Shown one piece after another: positions 23,514 through 37,100 of a stretch of 64,000 nucleotides of DNA. The stretch is from Datnioides undecimradiatus (Eukaryota; Chordata; Actinopteri; Lobotiformes; Datnioididae): assembly GCA_008933995.1 (NCBI GenBank), contig WARS01000011.1:10507516-10571515 (forward strand), in the 5' to 3' direction. Below the pieces are notes generated by a model. That model was not told the origin of the DNA and searched no databases. It saw nothing but the letters and a program-made list of their open reading frames with translations. Positions within the stretch are counted from its first letter, which is position 1; every line of letters starts with the position of its first letter. A program made the translations under genes and the position numbers.

Positions 23514-26500
23514 CTACGCCATTTCAATCCCCTGGTCCTGAAGAGGTGATTCAGACTTTGGGTCTCTACTTTTCCCTTGTCCCTTCTTCATGGTACGCTT
23601 TTTCCTAAAGAAACAGAATGAATAATGATACATTTAAAGGTGAGTAATCATTAAGGGCAAATAATGCTTTTTAGTTTAAATCTTGTATGTAATACTCAAG
23701 AAAAAAAAATTGTCTTACTTTGATTTAACGGTCAAGACGATTGTAACTATTAAGACAATGGCAATAATGACCCCAAGCAATACTCCACAGATGATTGCTG
23801 TTAAAGTGGACAACAGTATTACAGATGAGTGGGATTCACGTAAAGAGTTTAATACTAAAATTTAGCCAAAGTATTTGACAAAAACCTTATGTTGGTAGTT
23901 GCATCAACTTAGAATCTGATAATGTGTTAAATAACAGTTTGTACTAAAATAAACTCAACTGGAACAGGCATCCATTCTGCTTACATTGTCTTTTTAAAAA
24001 TAAGAAAGTTAAAGAGTTATAAGAGTTCAATCTGTGTTGTAAATTAAGACTGTGTGTAGCTGACTGAGTTCATTTCATTTTTACTGACCAATAGGAGTGT
24101 CTGGCTCATCCTCCTCCTCTTCATTTCGGTCATCTTATATCCAGAACAGTTAAAATCAACATGTCAAAAAACACATTATTGCACCATATATTTAGAATTA
24201 TTTCACACAGTGACAATAAGATACATTAACAGTATTTGTCCATTTGAGATGTGTGCTCACCGTGGATGCCAGCACAGGTGTTGTTGCAGCTGATCTGATC
24301 AAAGAATCGGTTTCCGTTTCCAATGCATCCAGACCAAAGGAATTTTTTGCACTTGTCATGAACAGAATCGTAGTAGTACCTCAAATACCAACCATTGCAT
24401 TGACCCCTTTCCTTTTTAAAGTAACAAGCCTTTGAAGCTGTAAAGTAAAAATATTATCGTCATTATCACCGTCACCATCAATATCATCAAAAGTATTCAT
24501 AGCATCGGTTGCAGCTTCTTAATATTAGCCATTTTAAAATGTACTGATGTATTCATATATGGCTAAACTGTTATATAATATTACATTAATAAAAGTTAAT
24601 CAAGCAGTATGGGAAAGCATCAGGTTTAGTCATTCAGTCATCTGTCAAGAGTAATCCTGCTCTTCCACCACTTGGTGGCGTATTGCTAATACACTGCTGA
24701 CACCTGCGGCCTCTGAAGAACAACAATAATTACAAGTGAACCCATTTTTATAACAAAACTCAACATCATTTGTCACATAAAATCATGTTATTATTCATAA
24801 CATGAACACTTTTAAATGATGATCTAATGGGCATGCTTCTCTACAGGCAAGGCAAAATGCAGGCAAAATTAGGTTGAGGCAGATCTCAAGTAGGCTAGGG
24901 GACGTTTCATGATGATGTAGTGTTTCCTTTCATGCTCCTTTCGGCCATAAAACTCTATCTCATTACCCAGTTCATGTTCCAAAGTCCTCAGAAACCAGCC
25001 AGGAAGAAAGTCTTTGAAGTTACATTCAACATTTTGCACTTTTTAAAACAGAGTTGGTGGTTGAACAAAATGAATGCCTGCATTAGTCCTCTGTCACTAT
25101 GAATTCATAAAATCACCTCACCATCCACAGGGTAGATATCCTCTGCATTGGCGGAGCAGTTTCTTATGCACTCTCTTTCGCTTAGAAAACGGTTTGCGTT
25201 TCCTCCTTCGCCTTTGTATATGAAAGGATTGCACTTGTCTTTGATAGGATCATAATACAGGGAAAAGTCAAACCTTGTGCCTGTACCTTCATTAGGGGGC
25301 AAGTGACAGAAATCTGTGGACGAGAAAAATAAAGTTTTAGTTTTATTTACAAAAGGCAATGCTTTGGTTTTCAAATAATTCTCATGCAGCATTTTGGTCA
25401 AAAGTGCTATCGGCTTCAGAGCAAAATGGTAACGATTGCACAGTTACTCTATGATCGTTTTTGGCAGAGATCACCAACCTGTGATCAGATAACTAATGTT
25501 TAACTAACCTCATCACCAGAGAACCACTCCCTCTTTTTATGACAGCAATAAAATGCATCATTTATGGTACATTTCTAGTCCTCCCACCCCTCATAGATTT
25601 CACAGAAGGGATGTAGCATCAAATGTTTCTTTCAAAATCAAACTTCCCACCCTAAATGCACTTGATTTTGGAGGGAAACTAAAAAACAAAGTGGCTGTTC
25701 CTGGACGCTCAACATGTTGGCCTCCCCAGTCATTTACACAGTTGTTGGGTGACATGAAGTTGCACGTTGACATAGTTTCAGTTGATCTTGCTCAGACTCA
25801 GACAGAAATGATCTCAGTGTTTAAAGGTTTGGAATTATAGAGGAAGGAAATGTCCAGTCAGCTTAGCACAAACGTTAACAGTGTGTAAATAACATTTCCA
25901 AGAGAGTGAACGTAGAGTAAATATTGTCTTTTCCTTTTTTTGGTCACAGCTAAAGACAATCATTGTTGGCTTCAGTTTCGTCGGTAAAAAAGGGATTAAA
26001 TACACTTACATCCTGCTGAGAGATGCAGTCTAGACTTGATTGTGAATTGTGAACTGAAGCTTTTTTCCCATCAGGTTTTTATTTTTTAATTGAATATAAT
26101 GGGGTTTTTTCCCCCTCACCTTTATAGCAAGTAATTATGCAGGCAACATTCTTCCACTGTTTCAGATTCAGTCTATAGTTCATTATATCCCGCCATGTAA
26201 CCGCCATGTTGCTCTCAAAGGACTAAAGGTGAAGCTTTATCTTGTTGATTGAGTTTCATTGACACTCAATCATTACACATAAGTGACAAACATTGACAAT
26301 CATATACAACATTTTTCCATGAAACATGACAAGTGCAATATTTTTTCATTAATACTGAGGAAAAATACACGTGCTAGCGCTTCATCAGTTTTCACTAAAG
26401 ATGTGTCATTGTGCTAACAGCTGGGCCCATTCTGTGAAGTAAAACTTTAGGTCTACAAACTGATCTTTGATAACGATTTTAAATTGACTGTAATTGAAGA

Positions 26501-26586
26501 AGTAAACAGTTTGATTTACCTGGGAAATTTGAATGGCTGATGTGGAATGCAGCAAAAGCAATCCCAAGAAACAACAGGTGCTTCAT
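23514..26586 (-). CDS. Membrane-anchored protein with two Kunitz domains
   Basis: Six exons (26520-26586, 25122-25313, 24261-24437, 24089-24133, 23719-23797, 23514-23604) give 216 aa. Residues 1-18 are a signal peptide (MKHLLFLGIAFAAFHISH). Kunitz 1 spans 23-75, Kunitz 2 spans 91-141. A short acidic linker (NEEEEDEPD) leads to a membrane helix at 161-184 (IICGVLLGVIIAIVLIV) and a basic cytoplasmic tail ending QDQGIEMA. Each Kunitz domain is one phase-1 exon, as usual for the family. Organisation resembles SPINT2/HAI-2, a cell-surface serine protease inhibitor, but orthology is not established. Aligned without gaps to BPTI, Kunitz 1 lacks Cys14 (Gly34) and Cys38 (Glu58); Kunitz 2 keeps six Cys but has Asn101 at P1. 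Trypsin-type inhibition is therefore doubtful. A non-coding first exon may lie upstream. It is divergent to ca12. Confidence 0.88.
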
Positions 26587-28151
26587 CTTGCTTCTTGTCT
26601 TTGTGCTGTCTTTCCTGGACTGAATGAGGGTTGTAAACTACAATGGGAGTGGGGTTGTCATTTCCAACCTTTGGACCCACATTTACCTACTGGTGACACA
26701 TTCAATCGAAACAAAAGGTAACGACAGGAAATCTTACATCTTCCTCTTTTTACTAGGTTTATTATAGTAAAAGGTCAGAGGTTAGAGTATAACCAGGTAC
26801 AGCCAGTTCCACATACATTAATTAATATACTGTAGTGTGTAGTATTTACTATTGTTAGGTGATGTGTTTGAAACACTTTAATATTTTTGAGGTGCATATT
26901 TTTAGTGCCACCATGTGCACAATTTTCTGAGCTTCACTCAGGCTCATACAGCGGCAGCATACACTAGTAGACAAAGGCACAGGTCAGCGTATTAACACAC
27001 ACAGTAGTTAATTATTTTTTTATGCAGCGCGTTGAGAGCTTACGCATCAAACCTGAGATTATCTAAAGTAAATTAAATGCTTAGAAATGCAACCTAACCT
27101 TTTACAGAGGGCTTGATTAGAGAGCATTTTTAGTAAGTCCACATCCCCCTGTCATAGAGTTAACCTCAGGGAGTTAACCCCATCTTCTTATTCATTCATC
27201 TCAGTCATTTTGGCTGAAATAGTCAAGTCAACTTTACATTCTCACAGTGTAAGACTGTCATCCTTATGCGTGATGAGCTCAGGTAAAAGAAAAACATATT
27301 TCATTAACAGTTTGAAATGATGTCTTTAGACAGAGCAAGAAACACTAGAATAATTTGGAGATCCCTAAATGATTTCACCTTTGAACGATGCAAGAATGTT
27401 TTTCGTTTGAAAACTGTTCATTCTCAGTGTGAATTGTGCGCACTGGAACTTTCAAGACTCTACATCACACTTGACGTGTAAGTTGTTGTAAGCTGGTTTC
27501 TAAACTATGGTTTCGATGTCAGAACATCCTGCCCAAACAGTGCACGCGCGTCTTAAATTAAAGGTGAGCACAGAGAAAATTTCCCCCTTCAACTGATGAA
27601 TGTGAAAACATCTTTCGAGAGCTAAACCCTGCACATATATCATTTTGCGCGGTGACGCTCAAACAAGTGGAGTGAAGTCACGAAAAGCAAAACACATTTT
27701 TAAGTTGCCTGTCCAGTGCGGACACCAGAGCAATTAAACAAACTTTCATCCTGCTGACAGGTGCTATTTTCCACGGTTGCCTCCAGAGTCTCTCTCTCAC
27801 GCGTCACCTGCGTCACAGAATCTAAAGGGTCGCAGATTTCTGTGCAACACCAGCGCACGTGTATGCAGCTCAGCATTTCCCGCATCCTCCGTCTGCTGGC
27901 GGATCGAGCCCCAAATGAGTGATTTCACTTGGATGCGGTCGCCGCTGTTGAACTGTCACTCTCCGATGACCAGATGACTCTGGAGGCTGGTTTTGTTGTT
28001 GCTCTGACGTCAGTGCGAGCTACAATGAAGCTGACAACATGGATATAAAAGCCGGTTTCAAAGCTGGTGCTGTGGTGCTCCAAGCTCCTGCTCCACACCG
28101 GGTTAACATCAAGCTGACTTATCACGCGAAGGGAGGGCTGAGGAGATCGAG
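26587..28151. other. Divergent intergenic region between the Kunitz gene and ca12
   Basis: About 1.56 kb separates the two start codons. No exon is supported. The ca12-proximal end has a consensus CRE and TATA box; the middle, near 27540-27660, has CpG-bearing words such as GTGCACGCGCGTC. I could not place the transcription start of the Kunitz gene. Confidence 0.6.
28005..28050 (+). promoter_or_regulatory. ca12 core promoter: CRE plus TATA box
   Basis: A perfect palindromic CRE, TGACGTCA, sits at 28005-28012. A TATA box, TATAAAA, sits at 28044-28050. The ca12 ATG is at 28152, so transcription should begin near 28075, leaving about 75 nt of 5' UTR. Spacing is ordinary for a TATA-driven gene; CREB/ATF control is an inference. 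Confidence 0.7.
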
Positions 28152-31100
28152 ATGCACTTTCTGGGCTTCACACCCATCTTGCTACTACAGCTGAGTTTCC
28201 TCGTTGTGCTACATGGTAAGATCACTGATGAGTGCAAAAAGTCTGTTGGGGTGGAAATAGGAAATAAGGAAAATGTTTTTTGTGGGACAAGGAAAATGCT
28301 TTTTGTGCACCATTAAAGACTTTTAGATTTTTGTTAAGTAGAGGGAGGTAGGAAAAGAGGAAAATGCTGCTCTAAAACTCTTCTCTACAGCAGGATATAT
28401 GGAGCATTTAGCACTTAAGCAGAAATGATGCTTCATTTTACGTGTTGCTATTCATCTCTACACCTGTGATATAAAATATGGTCTTGGATTAATATTTTGT
28501 ATGTACATTTCTCTAAATAAATGGTTTTTCTATTTGTTTTTTTATTTATGCAATGTGTGAAATGCCTAAGTCAGATTATTATAATGTTTTCTGATATCCA
28601 GTGGGACCAAACATTGTTTTTGGTTTCTTTCAGGTGCCAAATGGACATACACTGGTAAGTCTGATTAAAAAAATATTTCTCACACTTGTCAATGGATATT
28701 TATTTATTTATTTGTTTATTTATTTAACTAACTAACTAACTAATTAACATCCAAACATTAACTTGGGACTCCCAAGTGTCACTGTGCACATTTATGTCTT
28801 GGTCACTCACAGTTGTGCTGAAACCCCTAAAGCATTTACTAATTAAGTGTTGGAATTGCATCTCTCTGACAGGCAGTAACCGATGTTGATGTTGTTTTGC
28901 CCCTCTGCCATGTGTAAAGTAAGAGAAAAGTGATAACAGTGATATCTGATCTGAGGATAAAACCCTTCAGTGACCGTCCTTTGACCTCTCAAAACAACCG
29001 GTGGTGACATCCTCCCCATCACCTCATGCAAAGTAATTGCAGAGTTCACTACAAACTCTGCATTTACAACATTTCATGTGTCTTTCTGTCTTTGTCTCAT
29101 GCCTTAAGGACAACACTACTTCTTAAACCATGACTATCTCTTACATAAACTGTGCGCAAAGTGCAACCTCTTGTCACTGTGTCACTGCATCTCAAAAACC
29201 TGTTGCATTCAAGGAGTAAAAGTTAAAACCAGTATGAAGGCAGGTGACACAATTCAATGTGATATTTTTCGGAACCATTTTTTGGACAAATATTAAACAC
29301 AGTGCAAACACCAAGATAAAGGAGAAAGAGTGAGTTCTTGGACAGTAATTTAAGTTCAAATAATTATAGTTTGAAGAAAATTTTACTTGCTCAGTGCAGA
29401 TGATCTTTGTTTTTAATTTTAGCTCTTTGTCTCAGATGTTTGTAAATTTGGAAAACTGAAACAGTTCAATAAACAATGGAAAATTTGGAAATTTCATGAG
29501 GAGAATGCCTTTATAATGGGACAAAATGAAGGATTATTCACTTTGTGTTGTACTTCAACATCATACAGTTGCATACAGTGCATTAATACATACAACAGTT
29601 AAATAATCAGATACCACTGCTATTTTAATGATAAAAAAAAATTAATAGGTAGTCAAAGTGGAAAGTTTGGTGCTGACTAGTAAGGAAAGATGTAATGAAA
29701 GCCTCTGGCCTCCCAAGTGCAGCGTGGTGGATTTCATCCTCAGTTAGAGTCAAACCCTCAAGAGGCCCTGTCATAGTAGTCAGTAGTCTGGAGGACTCGG
29801 AGCACTTTTTGTTGACGGGGGCACCGCTGAGTCATATGATTTATCTCCACCTCGACACTCCACCCTCTGGCAGAGGACAAAACAGTGAACCTTACCATGG
29901 GAGTAAAATAAATGATGTTGATGAATGTTGTAGTTTTCTCACCCTGCTACTGTTTTTTTCCTACGCTGACCATTGATGTTATTTCGAACATTTTATTAGA
30001 CATAAAGCCTTATATAAATCCTCTTATTTAACACTTTTTTATACTGGGAAGGCCCCATGTTTTAAACAAATTACTCACAGTCATGTATGTTCTACCAAGG
30101 ACTGCCAAGGGGGCACCAAAGGCCACTCAAGGCTATTATTAAAGGGCAGACTGGGTCTAATTAAAACAGCAAATGAAGTGGACACTGAGTAATTATAGCC
30201 AAAAGAGTAACTTTCTTTCTTGTGATAGGGAGCGTTTACCTCAATTGAACTTTGAGTTTTGCTTCAAACAAGTATTCAGTGATTTCACAGCTTCGCTGGA
30301 TGCCTTTTGGCATGTCTTGTACAATCAATCCACATTTGTCTAAGAAGTGACAGTCAGGGTGGGGGCAAAAGTCACATAGCACCATTCATATTTAATCATC
30401 TGGCATATGGTGAATGGTGGATTTTTAGCTGAATTCTGGACAGATAATGAATTAGTGGCAAGTATGCAGAAGTGATGAGAGCATTGCTACATTCATGGCT
30501 TATTATGTTGCTTCAGATTTGATAGGATCCATTCACTGTATACGGACCATCATGTTTGAAAAGCTCAGTATGAATCCTGACACTTCAGTCAATACACTGA
30601 ATGAAACAAATCAAGATTCAATGGTTGCCTTTTCTTCTGCATCATTTCTTAGGAACATTTCTCTCTATTTTGTATTATTTATGAGGCCAATGTGCCTCAT
30701 TGCCTCCATAGACATATTGAGACACCCTCATGCAGCCAAGGTTGCTTTGCAAGCTGCATGACTTGATCTGCATATGCGGCCATTTTCGGTGTCCTGTGCT
30801 TTATAGAAACCTCTCATTTGGAGAGAGACAGCATTCTCACTGGCTCTCCCCACAAACAACAGCCTGGTTCTCACTCTCGCTGCTTTAGAAAGGGCCAAGA
30901 GCAAAGCCACAGGCCTCTCCCATGCCGCCTTGTGCATAGATAATAATACTTAACTTTGATTACAGATAAAATGTTCAGTAAGCCAGGACAAACCATTGCC
31001 CTCTTTGGAGCCATCCCCTATACCTCACACTGGGGCACACTTTTCTCATTTGCCCTTTAAAATGGAACATTTCTAAGGACATGCAACGTATTCCTACCAG

Positions 31101-34100
31101 TACTCTGAGGTAAAATACCCCTTTTGAAATATATATATACAGTATATCAGAATAGTGAAAATTATATTTGGCTTACATTTAAAGGTAGACATACTCCAAA
31201 GGTGTTTTATGGTAATAATTTATATATATGCTGTTGCAGGGCCAGACGGAGAGCACCACTGGCCAAAGCATTATCCGTATTGTGGTGGAGCTTTTCAGTC
31301 TCCAATAAACATCAAGTCAGAGCTGCTGAGGTTTGACCCAACTTTAAGTCCAATCGAGGTTCAGAACTACAACCTGTCACCCAATGAGCAGCTTACTCTC
31401 GGAAACAATGGACATTCTGGTGAGTATAAAACAACAATGTACAGCACATATAATTAAATGTGTATTTTAAGCTCATTTCATCACATAACAAAACTATGTA
31501 TCAACCCAAGCATTGGAGAAGAGAGAGAGAGATCAAGTGCACACTAAGTTTGTTTGTCTTGGGATCTGGGGACTCCTCAAATTAAAGTCATGCTCTAGTT
31601 GATGTATTCAAGAGAGATGGTCACACATAAACATGGAGGAGTCTGTTCTTGCAGTGGAGATCTAATTTCTGGACCAACCTAAAGAAAATGATACAGGGAT
31701 CTTCTGCCACAGCAATTTTCCATAATCACTCTCTTATTATCTTAGCTGTCCGTTCACCAAAAGGAAAGAGCTCACTGTTCAGTTTGGGAAACTATGAGCA
31801 GAGATTAGTCATCTGCTCTGCCTCCTCTGGATCTGATCCATCTTGACAAAAGAAACCAGTGTCAGTTTAATGTTCGATTACAACACAGCCTTAAATTTGA
31901 TTGCCAAATATAGCAATGAGAGCATAAACAGCTGTGCCCATGTGCCGCACAATCAAATATTTTGATGACTCAGGCGGATGAATGTGATGATTCCACAAAA
32001 TTATAGCTTGTTGGATGATTCTGCTTTGTTTAAAGATAAGAATCAGTTTCAGACAGAGAAAAGTGAGGATCACTGGTGCTAAAATATGCAGCAGAGCTGG
32101 ATCCATTTGTTTCTTACATGTTTCTTTAAGTGTGATGTAGATATTGCAACATTTAAGACATGTCAGTGGCACACAGTATGTATTGTCTGCCCAGCATCGG
32201 CCACAATTTGGTTGCTGTAAGTAAACTGGTAGCCACTGACAAAAGTGTAAAGACTAGACAAATGCTTATCTGTGCATGCCTGATGGGCTTCCCCGCCACA
32301 AGCTGAGTGGCATCATCAACGTGACGTGTGTCTGAAATAAGCTGACAAAGGTTTTTCACATGTAAACATTCATCACTGACAGTCTTGTAGAAAGTGCTTT
32401 TGTTTCCCTCCACCACGAAGTGTCTTTAACCGAACACAACTTTTAGCAAAAAGGAACATTGACAGTGCAGAGCGAGGCCATACCAACTTCCACAGGTTAG
32501 ATAAAGTTGATGTTTCTTGATCCCCTGATTTTAACTGAAGTTACCCCGCTCTGTCATGTGCCGTGGGGTGGTGTCATTGTCTCTTGATCTGCAGTGCAAA
32601 TATCACTGCCCTCTGAGATGTACATCTCCAGCCTGCCTCACCGATACACTGCAGCTCAACTCCATTTCCACTGGGGCTCCTCCAGCAGACCCACAGGGTC
32701 TGAGCACATGGTGAACAGTAAGCAGTATGCAGCTGAGGTAAACAAAGCAAACAGCCCTTCTTACTACACATAAAAGACAGCGGTGGAACATAAATAAGCA
32801 TATTTACTCTATTACTGTACCTAAGCACAATTTGGAGAGAACTTGTAATATATATTTTTTGCTACTTTATACAATATACTGATGACTTTAAAATGTAAAA
32901 TGAAAACATTAAAATGCTTATTATTTAATTAGTTAAGCAAAAGTCACACTTATTATGTATATTATTTGATATATCATGTGCTCTGAATGGACTGTGCACT
33001 TTTTACACACTTGGCTATTCACTTAAGTGCAATTTGATCAACTTTTACTAGTAATGGTGTATTTTTATACACATTTTATATAAAAGTGTTGCTTCTTTTT
33101 CTAATAGATTAGATAATAGATTGCATTGTTTCAGAAAGAGGCAAATCGGGTTAGTTTCAGTGCAGTCATTAAAACAGGTTATTCACTTACATACAGCATC
33201 GCACTACAGCATCTCTGGCTGTGGAAGAATGATTTTAATACTTTATGACTGAGACTTGTGACATTTGACTGGCAGAGGCTTCAGAGCCACTGACACCCTT
33301 CAAGGCTTACAGACGCTGCTGAAGCTGAAGAAACTCTGTGTGTCAGTGTCTTGACACTGTGGCAGACCTTCACTTGACTTCTACTTGCCAGCCAGACAGT
33401 CTCTGAAAAAGCTTATTGTGCATTGTCCACTTTTATTGTGTAACTGATTGTGAAGTGCAATTTAACGCTTTTATAAAACATGTCTAATTAAAGAGACTTA
33501 GAAGTATTTAACAATGAAGTCTTTACAATCTTTACTAGTGGGATTAAAAAGAGAGGGCAGTTAAGGTTGTAGTTATTTTTTTCAAGATAAATCATTGCTT
33601 TACCAATTAAATTATTTTACCACTTAGTTGCACATACTCAAAGGCAAAGAGATCATTTCAGTCAACGTCGGTATGCACAGTATGACAGTGTGTCTTATTT
33701 CAGCGGCTTTTAAGGGGATTAGAGTACCAGACTATTATATGTTTTGGTTTTCAACCACCTCTGGAAAGGAGTGGCTGTCTGTGCTATTTAATGTGTCAAG
33801 CCCTGTAAGCAGTTTTCACACACTAGTTTGCTCTATTTACTTTGGTACTTGAAAGTACAGCAGACAGTCAAGTTTAAATGTAAGAGTCTCTTTTATGATA
33901 AACAAAAATAGGAGACGTCTTTTTTTATATAATTTAGTATCATTTGAATTATAGTGGGTAGAAGCTGAAATGGTTACAACCTGTGTGCTTTTATGTGACC
34001 ATGCCCCAGCTGCAGCACAGCCACATATAAGGTGCTGTGGTTTGACCTGGGTTTCAGAGTGGACACGTTGAGCACAGCATCTTTTCAAGTCTCTCCAGAC

Positions 34101-37100
34101 TCCAGAACCACAGTTTGCTGATGACATGTTGTTTCGGAGGGATGGAATGATGGGAAATTGAACAATTCCCAGAAATAGTGCAAATGTTCCCAAGACAGAA
34201 CAAAGTCCTTAAATACAATTTCATCATATTTGGACAGAATGACTAACATGACTTTTATGTTGCACCGAATGCACTACACAATAACTGTCACCAAAACTGA
34301 CAGCCTGCTCCAGACTTTACATCCCCTGAAACACCTCTGCCTATTTCCAGCCCAATTAACACCTTCATACATGCAGCATGTGTTATAATTAGTGTCAACA
34401 GTTTGTAGAATTTTTTTATAAAAAGAAGAGAGGTGAGATGGAATAAAGTTGTTCTTATCTGCAATAGTGCAATGTTCCTCCCCATGAAACTTTGCTGGTG
34501 CTACACTTTAAAATTATGTCTTGACTACTGTTTTTTTTTCCACCCAAATATGTTTCAAATATTGGAAATCAATATCTTTTATATTTAGTGTAAAATAACA
34601 ACTGTAACAAAATAAACTGTTTTGAAAATGCATTTATATTTTTCCCCACTGGTAGATTCATGGTAGCATCGCCCCAAATATGATTCTTATAGAATGTCAG
34701 TTTTCCTCATTTCCTTTCCAAGAGTGCTTCTTGTTGCCTCAACATATGTTTCTCATTGTCCATTTAGAAAATATCTGCAACAAGTACAACCTCTTTTACT
34801 TTATTCAGTAGAGATGACGTACCACACATCTCACAGAGACCTTATATCTTATTTTAGAAACTAGTCTCTGATGTTGTGTGAGTGGACTGTATGAGTGATC
34901 TGGAACAAATGTCCTACATTCTCAGCGACATATCTGACATCAATCACTCTCAAGTTTTTGACTATTTGCAACAGCTATTATTTTGTTTGATCCTCAGGGC
35001 CTTGACTTATTTCTCTTTTCTTCTCACAGATGCACGTAGTTCACTTTAATTCAGACAAGTATCCCAACATGTCCATGGCTGTAGACAAATCAGACGGCCT
35101 GGCTGTGCTGGGTGTCCTGATCGAGGTGAGGTGTTGTGGATACTGGGTGCAGTGATGAAGTGTGAATATCTGTGAAGCCGCAGCCCTATCTATGTTTATC
35201 ATTCAGATTGGAGAGTTCAATCCTGCCTTTGAACAGTTCCTGAAGTTCATCAATGGTATCAAATACAGGGGTGAGTCTCAATGGAAGATTTTCTTTTGCA
35301 GACTATTTTGTAGTTTTGCCAGAAAGAATATAGTTAGATTCATGAATGATAAAACCTACTGGGATGATACCCTATTGTTTCACACATAAATTGATTTATT
35401 TTGGGGTTTTAGGGTCAGACACACTTCCTCCCTTACAAATGATCTCTGTTTTTGTCAACTGGCAGACCAGAAAGTTCAGGTGCCCGGTTTCAACGTCAGA
35501 GCTCTGCTGCCTGCACGTCTGGATGAGTATTATCGCTACGACGGGTCACTGACAACTCCCCCGTGCTACCCCAGTGTCCTGTGGACAGTGTTCAGGAACC
35601 ATGTAACAATATCTCGCAAACAGGTGCTCCATCAGTGTTCAGTTCTTAAGCAGATTTCACATTAGAACAAATAAGCCACATTCAATTGATATTTCAGTTT
35701 TCTTAGCATGGCATGCCCCCTGACATTTAAAGTTAATTGGTGGTATAAAAAAAAAATTGGTGGTATGCGTAACACGTTTTTGTTTTGTTGTATCTCCTCA
35801 GTTTCTGGCCCTGGCAACAGCCCTCTACTCCTCCCATGTGCAGGACTCAGCCCCTGTGCCTCTGAATGGCAACTTCAGGAAACCGCAGCTTGCCGACAGC
35901 CGAGTTGTGCTGGTATCTTTTAAGGAGGGTGAGTTTGGTCTTCAAAAGAGCTCGCTTTATTGTTGCAGCATGAGTGCAAAGCTCATGTAAATGACATGGC
36001 CACTGTGTTGCTTTAAAAACGGCAAAAGGACAGGTTTGAATGACATATGGGCATTTTGTTTCTCTTGCAAAGTGCAAGGCTGTCACACTTTGTATGGTAT
36101 CACCTGCTTGCAGTTGAGCCTTCATGTTGATGTCTTTCTAAATTAACTATCAAGCTGATTGACTTTAATGAGCTTGCTGAAAAGTAGACCATCTTTTAAG
36201 ACCCAACAAATTAGCCATCCCTCTGACATACTGAAAAGTCTGCAGCCCTTAAATTTGTCTTGAAAGGCTTACTTTTATGTGGTTGACTGGTTAACCACAC
36301 TGTATGGTATTTAGGTCCATATAGTGTGGTATGAATCTGCATGTTTTCCTCATTTTCAAAGCTTCCCTCTCAGAGCTATGCTTCTCTAATGGCACATATG
36401 TTTTGACATGGCAGCATGGATTCCTCTGCTATTAGGTTTCAGGAGCAGCATTTAGCAGGCGATGGCTTGTGCTTTTAGTTTGCCACTACAGGCAGTGCTG
36501 TTGCATGCTGGCTGTGAAGGTCCGTAGCCGTTCCAAGGAATATCGCAAGGGCTGGGATGTTTAACAAGCTGTGATTGGCTGTGTGTCTGATGCAGGCAGA
36601 GGACTGCACGGTATTCTCACAGTCACATCTCCACTCACAAGGAAACGAATCGTTCAGCAGCTGATGGTTGGCGACCTAGCAGACCTGGCCGATGAAGGGC
36701 TCTATCAGCTCCTACCAAGTGGCTTAGCAAAGCTCCATGCTGGCAAGAAGAAAGACCACAAGAGTGAGACTCTGGCCAAATCCAAACAACAAACGCTGAA
36801 TGCATCTGTGTGGAAGAAGGGCCAGACCAACCGCTCTGTGGGAAAGTTAAGGCTGGCTGAAGACGCACTGTGCTACGTCTCACTGGAGCAGAGAGTTTTC
36901 CATCAGCTTAAACAGTCCCACGCTGAGACCCAGTTTGTTCAGGCTCTCAGAGATGCAGTCTTCCCTGAACTCAACCTTAAGAGCTACCTGGACTGTAAGT
37001 CAGACTTAACCCTCCCCGCCATCAGATACATTCTCCGTGGAAGGCCACCAACAGATGAGGTACTCGAGTTAGATCGCTCTCTGACAAAAGCTCTGTTGAA

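Noticed and set aside
25553..25840. 95-codon plus-strand open frame in the Kunitz gene intron 1
   Set aside because: No domain, poor composition and no splice context.
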